Origin: Burkholderiales bacterium
Lineage (GTDB): Bacteria > Pseudomonadota > Gammaproteobacteria > Burkholderiales > SG8-41
NCBI GenBank assembly: GCA_005800795.1
Contig: SYEN01000207.1
Coordinates: 1-7,076, forward strand
DNA: 7,076 nt
Reading direction: 5' to 3'
Part shown: positions 1 to 5,333 of the stretch, one piece after another
How positions within the stretch are numbered: the first letter of the stretch is position 1
Layout of the letters: each line of letters starts with the position of its first letter
The notes under the pieces: generated by a model
What the model saw: only the letters and a program-made list of their open reading frames with translations
Database searches by the model: none
What the model was told of the DNA's origin: nothing
Made by a program: the position numbers and the translations under genes

Positions 1-1
1 C

Positions 2-673
2 AACCCCAGCCTTTACCGCCAGATGCCGTTCAAAGCTTCAGACCTGGCGCCGATTTCGTGGCTGTCGCTGGTGCCGCAAGTGGTGGTGGTTCATCCCGCC
101 TTGCCCGTCAAGAATATGAAGGAACTCACTGCACTTGCGCGCGCGCGGCCCGGTCAGGTTACATATGCTTCGAGCGGCAACGGTGCCGTCAACCATCTAG
201 CGGGCGACTTGTTCAACACCATGGCCGGGGTGAAGTTGGTGCACATTCCCTACAAAGGCGGTGCCGCAGCCTCGTTCGCCGTGCTTTCGGGCGAGACTCC
301 GGTGATTCTTGGCGAACCCGCTGGCGTAGTGCCGCATCTCAGCGCCAAAAAGCTGCGCGCCATTGCCGTCACCAGTGGCAGGCGTTCGTTAAGCATGCCA
401 GAGCTGCCTACAGTGATTGAAAGTGGGCTGCCAGGCTATGACGTGACATCGTGGAATGGTGTGCTGGCGCCAGCGGGCACACCGCCCGAGATTGTTTCCC
501 GATTGACCGCGGAGTTTGTCAAAGCGGTACGCGCCCCTGATCTGCGCGACAAGCTGCTGGCGCAAGGCTTTGAGCCGGTCGGCAGTACGGGCGACGAGTT
601 CGCTGAGCATATCCGCTCGGAAACCGTAAAGTGGGGCAAGGTGGTCAAGGCGACGGGCATGAAGATAGATTGA
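2..673 (+). CDS. Bug-family (TctC-like) periplasmic solute-binding protein, 5' end cut by window
   Basis: The reading frame is open from the left window edge and ends at TGA 671-673, giving 223 residues. The signal peptide and first ligand loop (roughly the first 100 residues of a ~320-residue Bug protein) lie outside the window. The first visible residues (NPSLYRQMPFKASDLAPISW) match the segment just before the Bug 'hP.lpvk...eL' block, so the Met at position 23 is internal and not the start. Further Bug landmarks in order are VHPALPVKNMKEL, the small-residue-rich YASSGNG loop, HIPYKGGAAA, a P.LPTV.ESG.PGYD block, LAPAGTPPEIV and the C-terminal helix ending W.KVVKATGMKID. Bug proteins are periplasmic receptors of tripartite tricarboxylate transporters and bind small carboxylated compounds; the ligand here is unknown. 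The gene converges on the next Bug gene with only 12 bp between stop codons and no terminator hairpin between them. Confidence 0.93.
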   Translation, partial: NPSLYRQMPFKASDLAPISWLSLVPQVVVVHPALPVKNMKELTALARARPGQVTYASSGNGAVNHLAGDLFNTMAGVKLVHIPYKGGAAASFAVLSGETPVILGEPAGVVPHLSAKKLRAIAVTSGRRSLSMPELPTVIESGLPGYDVTSWNGVLAPAGTPPEIVSRLTAEFVKAVRAPDLRDKLLAQGFEPVGSTGDEFAEHIRSETVKWGKVVKATGMKID

Positions 674-685
674 TGGCAGTACCTA

Positions 686-1648
686 TCAGTCCAGTTGCAA
701 GCCGACCTGCTTGATGATCTTCTGCCATAGCGAGGCGTCAGCGGCCAGAAATTCGGCGAACTGTTGCGGCGTGTGCGGCGCGAATTCCCCACCCATGTTG
801 TTGAGCAACCAGCTGTTGGTCTGCGGCTCGCCGAGATAGCGCGTGATATCGGCGTTGAGTTTTTGGACGATCGCCGCCGGCGTTCCGGCGGGTGCGAACA
901 GGCCCATCCACAACGACGCTTCCACGGGGATGCCCGATTCAATGAGTGTGGGCACATCCGGCAGCGCAGGCGAACGCTTGGCGCTGGTGACCGCCATGGA
1001 GCGCAGCTTGCCCTGCTTCACGAAGGGCTGCGGATCCATCATATTGAGCACGGTGAAGCCGACTTCTCCACCCGCCAATGCAATGAGAGATGGCGCGGCG
1101 CCCTTGAAGTGCACGGCCACGGTTTTCATCCCGGCGACCGAAGTGAACAATTCCGCCGCCATATGCGCGGCGCTGCCGCGGCCCACGGTGGCAAAAGTCA
1201 ACTCATTGGGCCGCTGTTTGGCGAGCGCCACCAGTTCCTTCACGTTCCTTACGGGTAGCGTGGCGGAGGAGACGATGTAAAGCCCGCTGAGCGTGCCGCG
1301 GATCACCGGCGTAAAGGCGCGCCCCGCGTCGTAACTCAACTTGCGGTACAGAAAACCGGCGGTGTAGCTGCTGCTGGAGTGCATGATCAGCGTGTGTCCG
1401 TCCGGCGCGCTTTGTGCGACAAACGCGGCCGCGATGGTTCCCGTGGCGCCAGGCCGGTTGTCGACAAAAAAATTCTGCCGGTAGGTTTCACCCAGTTTCT
1501 GCGACACCATGCGCGCCAGCACGTCGGTGGAGCCGCCCGCCGGAAAGGGCACGATCATGCGCACCAGCTTGACAGGGTAGTCCTGCGCACAGGCGCCCGC
1601 GGCGAAGGTCAACAGCAGACAGGCGGGCAGATGGTGGATGCGAAGCAT
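686..1648 (-). CDS. Bug-family (TctC-like) periplasmic solute-binding protein
   Basis: The protein has 320 residues, the normal size for the family. I chose ATG 1648 rather than the upstream in-frame ATG at 1711. A GAGGAA ribosome binding site sits 6 bases before it, and translation from it begins directly with a signal peptide (MLRIHHLPACLLLTFAAGACA, likely cleavage after residue 21 before QDYP). The preceding 21 residues of the longer frame are not signal-like. The cysteine near the cleavage site is not in a good lipobox, so a soluble periplasmic protein is expected. The first ligand loop is canonical (PFPAGGSTD, residues 34-42), followed by DNRPGATG (63-70), a KGAAPSL segment and LPDVPTLIESGIP, and the protein ends KQVGLQLD. 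It lies 136 bp downstream of another Bug gene on the same strand, so co-transcription is possible but not shown. No TctA/TctB partner is present. The ligand is unknown. Confidence 0.93.
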   Translation of the reverse strand: MLRIHHLPACLLLTFAAGACAQDYPVKLVRMIVPFPAGGSTDVLARMVSQKLGETYRQNFFVDNRPGATGTIAAAFVAQSAPDGHTLIMHSSSSYTAGFLYRKLSYDAGRAFTPVIRGTLSGLYIVSSATLPVRNVKELVALAKQRPNELTFATVGRGSAAHMAAELFTSVAGMKTVAVHFKGAAPSLIALAGGEVGFTVLNMMDPQPFVKQGKLRSMAVTSAKRSPALPDVPTLIESGIPVEASLWMGLFAPAGTPAAIVQKLNADITRYLGEPQTNSWLLNNMGGEFAPHTPQQFAEFLAADASLWQKIIKQVGLQLD

Positions 1649-1654
1649 GCGATT

Positions 1655-1660
1655 TTCCTC
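1655..1660 (-). promoter_or_regulatory. Ribosome binding site fixing the start at 1648
   Basis: Read on the minus strand this is GAGGAA with a 6-base spacer to ATG 1648. It decides the start in favour of the signal-peptide Met over the upstream in-frame ATG at 1711. Confidence 0.7.
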
Positions 1661-1784
1661 GGCGTGTGGTGTGGCTGTGCCGCGAGAATACCAAAGTTTG
1701 AGCCGCTTCACTGCCGCACCGACAATTCGCCTCGTGCGAGCACGCGTGATCGAACGCCTGCCGACCGGCTCGCTTCAGACAAAA

Positions 1785-2765
1785 CTAGTTCAACTGAAGG
1801 TTAAGCTGCCTGACCTGCTGCTCGACCTCAACATATTCCCGCGCGAATTCCGCCTTGAGTTCTTCGGGCGACCTGCGGTCGGCGGCCTGCGCACCCTCGG
1901 CTGCCAACCGTTGCACCATTTGCGGCGCATGCATACCGTCGCTCACCGTACGGTTGAGCGCCGCAAGAATCGCGCGCGGTGTGCCCGCCGGGGCCGCAAG
2001 GCCGTAGCGGTTTGTGAGCTTATAGTCCGGCCAGCCCTGCTCGGCGACAGTCGGCAAATCCGGCAGCGTGGCAATACGCGTCAAGCCCATCGCCGCCAAA
2101 CCACGTACTTTGCCGGTCTTGATCGCCGCGGTGGCCGCGATCGAACTACCAGGTACCATTTGAATCTCACCGCCGATCACCCCGATGATCGAGGGCGCCG
2201 TGCCCTTGTAGGGCACATGCAAAAACTTGCCGCCCGTGACCTTCGCCAACCGCTCCATACCCACATGCACTATGCCGCCAATGCCCGAACTGCCATAGCT
2301 CAGCGTTTGCGTGACTGAGTAGGCAATCAACTCCTTCATGTTTTTGGCGGGGAGGTTGAGCCCGACCAGCAGGATGTACGGTTGTGAGGTCAGATTCACC
2401 ACCGGATCAAACGTTTTGCGCACGTCGAACGGCACGAGTTTCGATGCCCCGACGAGCATCAGCGTGTCGCCCAGACTGAGTAGGGTGTAACCGTCCGGCG
2501 CGGCCCGCGCAACCAGTTCCGTCGCAATCACGCCACCCGCGCCGGGCCGATTGTCCACCACCACGGATTGGCCCCAGCGCTCACTCATAATTCGTCCGGC
2601 GACACGTGTCATGGCATCAGCGCCGCCGCCCGGCGCCACCGTGACAATGAGGCGTATGGGGCGTACCGGAAATTCGGCCGCCTTGGGCTGCGCCAACACC
2701 GCCGCACTGAAGCCCAGCATACCCGCGGTAAGCCAGCGGAAGATCGTCTTCATCAGGGGAGGCAT
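1785..2765 (-). CDS. Bug-family (TctC-like) periplasmic solute-binding protein with altered ligand loop
   Basis: The protein has 326 residues. The start at ATG 2765 has GAGGAA 8 bases upstream (2774-2779); the Met four codons later has no such site. Residues 1-25 form a signal peptide (basic FRW, hydrophobic core, VLA/QP cleavage). The usual PFPAGG..D loop is changed to VAPGGGAD (residues 43-50), so the common Pro-Phe is lost while the Gly-Gly and Asp remain. DNRPGAGG (71-78), APDGYTLL, LPAKNMKELIAY, VPYKGTAPSI, ATLPDLPTVAEQGWPDY and APAGTP follow in family order, and the protein ends RQLNLQLN. Binding of a carboxylated solute is known for the family; the changed loop suggests, as an inference, a different ligand from its neighbours. 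It is divergent from the NodB-fold gene across a 260-bp region, where a candidate promoter for this gene lies. No terminator is evident after its stop. Confidence 0.93.
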   Translation of the reverse strand: MPPLMKTIFRWLTAGMLGFSAAVLAQPKAAEFPVRPIRLIVTVAPGGGADAMTRVAGRIMSERWGQSVVVDNRPGAGGVIATELVARAAPDGYTLLSLGDTLMLVGASKLVPFDVRKTFDPVVNLTSQPYILLVGLNLPAKNMKELIAYSVTQTLSYGSSGIGGIVHVGMERLAKVTGGKFLHVPYKGTAPSIIGVIGGEIQMVPGSSIAATAAIKTGKVRGLAAMGLTRIATLPDLPTVAEQGWPDYKLTNRYGLAAPAGTPRAILAALNRTVSDGMHAPQMVQRLAAEGAQAADRRSPEELKAEFAREYVEVEQQVRQLNLQLN

Positions 2766-2809
2766 TGCATCGGTTCCTCGAATTTGGCCGGCACGTTGCG
2801 GGCGTTTGA

Positions 2810-2837
2810 ATTATCGCCATTCCTTGGCGGTGCGCAA
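2810..2837 (-). promoter_or_regulatory. Candidate sigma-70 promoter for the leftward Bug gene
   Basis: On the minus strand TTGCGC (2837-2832) is separated by 16 bases from GATAAT (2815-2810). The -10 box matches the consensus at five of six positions; the -35 box matches at only three. The implied leader is about 40 bases before ATG 2765. An inverted repeat occupies almost the whole spacer, which is where a repressor operator would commonly sit. Confidence 0.4.
2815..2829. promoter_or_regulatory. Perfect 5+5 dyad CGCCA-N5-TGGCG within promoter spacer
   Basis: The sequence CGCCATTCCTTGGCG is a perfect inverted repeat with 5-base arms and a 5-base centre. It lies between the candidate -35 and -10 boxes of the leftward Bug gene, touching the last base of the -10. 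A near copy (CGCCA-N5-GGGCG) lies at 2932-2946 by the opposite promoter. An operator role is inferred from position; no regulator gene is present in the window. Confidence 0.35.
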
Positions 2838-2931
2838 GTCCTTTACGTCAGCCCCGGGTTTAGAGAGGGCGGCTGCGCGAACGGCCAGCGTTATCAATGG
2901 CCAAGGCGCGGCAAACAGGATCTCAGCCCAT

Positions 2932-2946
2932 CGCCAACCAGGGGCG
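2932..2946. promoter_or_regulatory. Imperfect dyad CGCCA-N5-GGGCG upstream of the rightward promoter
   Basis: CGCCAACCAGGGGCG has the same left arm and spacing as the dyad at 2815-2829, with one arm mismatch. It ends 13 bases before the candidate -35 box of the NodB-fold gene, a position suited to an activator or a second operator. In GC-rich DNA a single such element could arise by chance; the pairing with the first dyad is what makes it notable. Confidence 0.25.
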
Positions 2947-2959
2947 TATTGATGGTGCG

Positions 2960-2989
2960 TTCACAGACTCACCCCATCTCTGTCATACT
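2960..2989 (+). promoter_or_regulatory. Candidate sigma-70 promoter for the NodB-fold gene
   Basis: TTCACA (2960-2965, five of six consensus bases) is separated by 18 bases from CATACT (2984-2989, four of six). Transcription would start near 2996, leaving a leader of about 30 bases before ATG 3026. This also argues against starting the protein at the far-upstream in-frame ATG 2897, which would precede the promoter. Confidence 0.4.
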
Positions 2990-3025
2990 GGAAAACATAG
3001 CGTTTCCACAATAGCGAGAGTGCCC

Positions 3026-4003
3026 ATGAAAGAAGTGCGAATCGTCTTGACGATGGATTGCGAGCCCACCACCGCGACCTCTCATCCAACGGCCACGGGG
3101 CCACGAGATTGGGCGCACGGCGAACGAGCCATCCGCGGCTATTTCGAGATCGCGAGATCGTACGGCTTGCCTGTCACGTACTTTATTCATCCGGAGACCG
3201 CACTTGCGCAAGCGCCGATGTTCAAGGAACTGGCCGGCCAGGGCGCCTGCCTAGGCCTGCATATGCACCCCTGGAAGTATTCGGTATGGCGCCACCAGAA
3301 GGAACGCTACATGGCGCACTACGGCGATCTGTCAGCGGAAGAGCAGCGTGAATTACTGTCCGAGTCGTGCGCGTTGTGGCACGAAGCGATGGGATACCGC
3401 CCGCTGTATTTTCGCTCTGGCACATTCTCGGCGAACGACTCGATATTCAGAGTGCTGGCCGAACTGGGATTTCGCGGCGGCTCCTGTTCCGCGCCGGGGC
3501 GCATGCTGCCGGAGTTTCGCGCGATCTGGACGGGCGCGGAGCCCGATCCGCATCGCGCTCACCGCCAGTTCCGCCAGGTTCGGGGCGATCTGGATTTTGC
3601 CGAAATGCCCATATCTGCGGACTTTTCCGCCCTCCTCGAAGGGCGCAACGGGCGGCGCATGCACGCGGATCTGCGCCCGGATACAGATTGGCCGAATGAG
3701 TACGGCGTGAGCTGGAAAACCATTGCCAACAATATCGTGGCACAGGTTATCGCACGCAAGCCCGCCGTGCCTGTCATTACCATGATCACGCACAACCACT
3801 ATGAATACCAGGATGCCAGCGACGCGACCGGCCAACGGCTGCGGACCATGCTCGACGAACTCAAGCAGGCTTGTGCTGCCGCGGGTGTAAAGCCCGTTGG
3901 CGCCACACTCGCCGGCGTGGCTGATGCCGTATTGGCTTTGCCACCAGTGAGCGATCCGTTTGTGCTTGAGGGCACTATTTTCGAAGTGAAAAGCCCGGCT
4001 TAA
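3026..4003 (+). CDS. Polysaccharide deacetylase-like (NodB homology fold) hydrolase
   Basis: The protein has 325 residues. I chose ATG 3026: a modest GCGAGAG site lies 5 bases upstream and the NodB fold begins at once (KEVRIVLTMDCEP). The frame extends back to ATG 2897, but those 43 residues are not NodB-like and lack a ribosome binding site. Motifs seen are TMDCEP (residues 9-14, the D-x-E variant of TFDDG, with Asp11 as probable catalytic base), YFIHPE (52-57), LGLHMHPW (76-83, likely metal histidines but spaced HxH rather than the usual HxxxH), YRPLYFRSGTFSAND (124-138) and THNHYEY (255-261, probable final catalytic His). There is no signal peptide or membrane segment, so cytoplasmic action is likely, perhaps on a small amide or acylated compound rather than a polymer; that is inference. 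A Bug gene follows 77 bp downstream on the same strand and another is divergent upstream, suggesting a link with solute uptake. Exact substrate unknown. Confidence 0.85.
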   Translation: MKEVRIVLTMDCEPTTATSHPTATGPRDWAHGERAIRGYFEIARSYGLPVTYFIHPETALAQAPMFKELAGQGACLGLHMHPWKYSVWRHQKERYMAHYGDLSAEEQRELLSESCALWHEAMGYRPLYFRSGTFSANDSIFRVLAELGFRGGSCSAPGRMLPEFRAIWTGAEPDPHRAHRQFRQVRGDLDFAEMPISADFSALLEGRNGRRMHADLRPDTDWPNEYGVSWKTIANNIVAQVIARKPAVPVITMITHNHYEYQDASDATGQRLRTMLDELKQACAAAGVKPVGATLAGVADAVLALPPVSDPFVLEGTIFEVKSPA

Positions 4004-4080
4004 AGTTCGACTTAACGCGCGGCCATTCACGCCTTCGGCTTTCAGACCCGCCCATTTAAACCTACACAGGCAGAGCACGC

Positions 4081-5052
4081 ATGCACAAATCCATCGGCTT
4101 GATATTGGCGGCAACACTGGCCTCATCGGCCGCGTACGTCAGCGCACAACCCGCAGGCAAGTATCCAACAAGGTCCGTACGCCTGGTTGTGCCATTCAGC
4201 GCGGGCAGCCAGACCGATGCCCTGTCGCGCCTGCTGGGGCAGAAGCTCACGCAGTCCCTGGGTGAGCAAGTGGTTGTCGATAACCGCGCGGGCGCCGGCG
4301 GCATGCTGGGCATGCAAACCGTGGTCAGCGCAAATCCGGATGGGCATACGCTGCTTTTCCACTCGTCCGCGTATTCGATCGGGCCGCATCTGTATCCCAA
4401 AATGAAGATCGACATCGCGCGGGATTTTCAAGCCATCAGCCTGGTTGCATCGACACCGCATGTGCTGGTGTTGTCGCCGCAACTGGGGCCCAAATCACAC
4501 AAGGAGTTTCTGGATTACGCCAGGACGAAAGGCGATGTGAACTGGAGTCACGCCGGCATCGGCAGCTCGACCCATCTGGTCGGCGAAAAATTCATGCTGG
4601 AAGCCAAGCTCAAAAATACCGGCATCCCGTTCAAGGGCGCGCCCGAGGCATTGACTGATGCCATCGCCATGCGTGTGTCGCTGTTTTTTGCGGCGGTTGG
4701 TCACGCAACGCCATTCATCCTCGACGGGCGAGTGCTTGCGCTGTCGGTCACCAGCAAGGATCGTTCACTCGCACTGCCCAATGTGCCTACCGTGGCTGAG
4801 TCAGGCATGCCTGGATTTGATTACGAGGTGTGGTTTTTGATCGCGACGCCCGGCAAGACACCTGTATCCACGGTGAGCAGACTTTCTGCGGATGTGCGGC
4901 GCGCGCTTGCCATGCCGGATTTCAAGCTCGCGCTGGATACGATGGGCGCGGTCGCACGACCCATGACGCCAGAGGCTGCGCAGGCTTATGCGTTGAAAGA
5001 ATACGACGCACTCGGCAAGGTCATCGTGGCAGCCAAAGTCCCGGTCAATTAA
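4081..5052 (+). CDS. Bug-family (TctC-like) periplasmic solute-binding protein with unusual SAGSQTD loop
   Basis: The protein has 323 residues. Residues 1-22 form a signal peptide (HKSIG, then a hydrophobic core, cleavage at VSA/QP), which supports ATG 4081 despite a weak upstream site (AGGCAGAG). The first ligand loop reads PFSAGSQTD (38-46) in place of PFPAGGSTD, so the conserved second Gly and the Pro are missing. DNRAGAGG (67-74), NPDGHTLLFHSSAY, DFQAISLVAS, a GSSTHL loop, IPFKGAPEAL and LPNVPTVAESGMPGFDYEVW follow in family order. The later loop normally written APAGTP is ATPGKTP here. It follows the NodB-fold gene by 77 bp with no clear terminator between them, so the two may be transcribed together: the receptor would capture a carboxylated compound and the hydrolase might act on it after uptake. 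That link is inference. No TctA/TctB genes are present. The ligand is unknown. Confidence 0.93.
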   Translation: MHKSIGLILAATLASSAAYVSAQPAGKYPTRSVRLVVPFSAGSQTDALSRLLGQKLTQSLGEQVVVDNRAGAGGMLGMQTVVSANPDGHTLLFHSSAYSIGPHLYPKMKIDIARDFQAISLVASTPHVLVLSPQLGPKSHKEFLDYARTKGDVNWSHAGIGSSTHLVGEKFMLEAKLKNTGIPFKGAPEALTDAIAMRVSLFFAAVGHATPFILDGRVLALSVTSKDRSLALPNVPTVAESGMPGFDYEVWFLIATPGKTPVSTVSRLSADVRRALAMPDFKLALDTMGAVARPMTPEAAQAYALKEYDALGKVIVAAKVPVN

Positions 5053-5074
5053 TAGCGGTGGGGTTTTAAAAAAC

Positions 5075-5087
5075 TCAATAAAAACAA
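5075..5087 (+). repeat. AT-rich 13-bp element, copy 1 (inverted relative to 6322-6334)
   Basis: TCAATAAAAACAA occurs here on the plus strand and exactly once more, on the minus strand, at 6334-6322. The flanks are partly similar (TTT-AAAA before, T-A-TTA after). The two copies point towards each other and bracket the Bug remnant and the NMT1-like gene. The bases are low-complexity, so chance is a real possibility. Confidence 0.4.
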
Positions 5088-5125
5088 TTATTTATGATCA
5101 CCTCAGTACAGGCAGTGCGCGCTGC

Positions 5126-5333
5126 TTATTCCGGCTTGATTCCGGCCTCGAGCGTAATGCGGCGCCATGTGTCCAGCTGTTCATTGACGCAGGCCGCAAG
5201 TTCGGCGGGCGCGTATCTGCGTGCGAATACGGTTGAGTCGCTACTGCAGTGTACGCGCTGACAGTGCAGGGTGCGCGTACATGAAAAACGTGATGCAGCC
5301 CATGGCGGTGATCGCGGTGAAATCACGCACTTT
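5126..5333 (-). pseudogene. Remnant of a Bug-family solute-binding protein gene with large deletions
   Basis: Two pieces of one Bug protein lie next to each other in different minus-strand frames. The first (about 5330 to 5244) reads RDFTAITAMGCITFF then MYAHPALSARTLQ and meets TAG at 5241-5243. It matches the central Bug segment seen in the neighbours as 'DLAPISWLSLVPQV..VHPALPVKNMKEL'. The second (about 5230 to 5129) reads FARRYAPAEL then AACVNEQLDTWRRITLEAG and IKPE, stop TAA 5126-5128. It matches the C-terminal 30-odd residues of Bug proteins and aligns without gaps with the last 32 residues of the intact gene ending at 5052. Judged against the neighbours, about 150-160 codons are missing between the pieces and the first ~110 codons, including start and signal peptide, are gone. 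No functional product is expected. The upstream break falls at the end of the NMT1-like gene, so the deletion that removed the 5' part probably fused the two loci. Confidence 0.8.

Noticed and set aside
1731..1748. Adjacent small palindromes (CTCGTGCGAG and CACGCGTG) between the two leftward Bug genes
   Set aside because: The stems are 4-5 bp, no T-run follows on either strand so it is not an intrinsic terminator, and no second copy was found to support an operator.
1638..2318. Plus-strand open frame (226 residues) across the two leftward Bug genes
   Set aside because: It overlaps two well-supported Bug genes on the other strand; its Arg/His-rich composition is typical of a shadow frame.
2883..2902. 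Dyad GGCCA-N10-TGGCC between the divergent promoters
   Set aside because: The arms are only 5 bases, GC-rich and far apart, and it does not overlap either promoter; expected by chance in such DNA. Less convincing than the dyads at 2815-2829 and 2932-2946.
2897..3025. Upstream in-frame extension of the NodB-fold gene to ATG 2897
   Set aside because: There is no ribosome binding site before 2897, the 43 extra residues are not NodB-like or signal-like, and the best promoter (2960-2989) lies inside the extension.
4004..4080. Possible terminator or promoter between the NodB-fold gene and the following Bug gene
   Set aside because: Only weak elements are seen (a TTAAAGT-TCG-ACTTAA imperfect hairpin, GCCTTCGGC with a 3-bp stem, an AT-rich CATTTAAA) with no T-run and no paired -35/-10 of quality.
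3353..4126. Long minus-strand open frame (257 residues) antisense to the NodB-fold gene
   Set aside because: It mirrors a GC-rich coding gene with clear family motifs. The antisense translation is rich in Arg, Ala and His, shows no recognisable domain, and has no ribosome binding site of note.
5053..5125. Possible terminator after the fourth Bug gene
   Set aside because: The GTTTTAAAAAAC stretch is an A/T-only self-complementary run without a GC stem; it cannot be called an intrinsic terminator.
5126..5326. 66-residue minus-strand frame as an independent small protein
   Set aside because: Only its second half is protein-like, and that half is the Bug C-terminus; the first half is out of frame with the adjoining Bug central piece, so a pseudogene explains it better.
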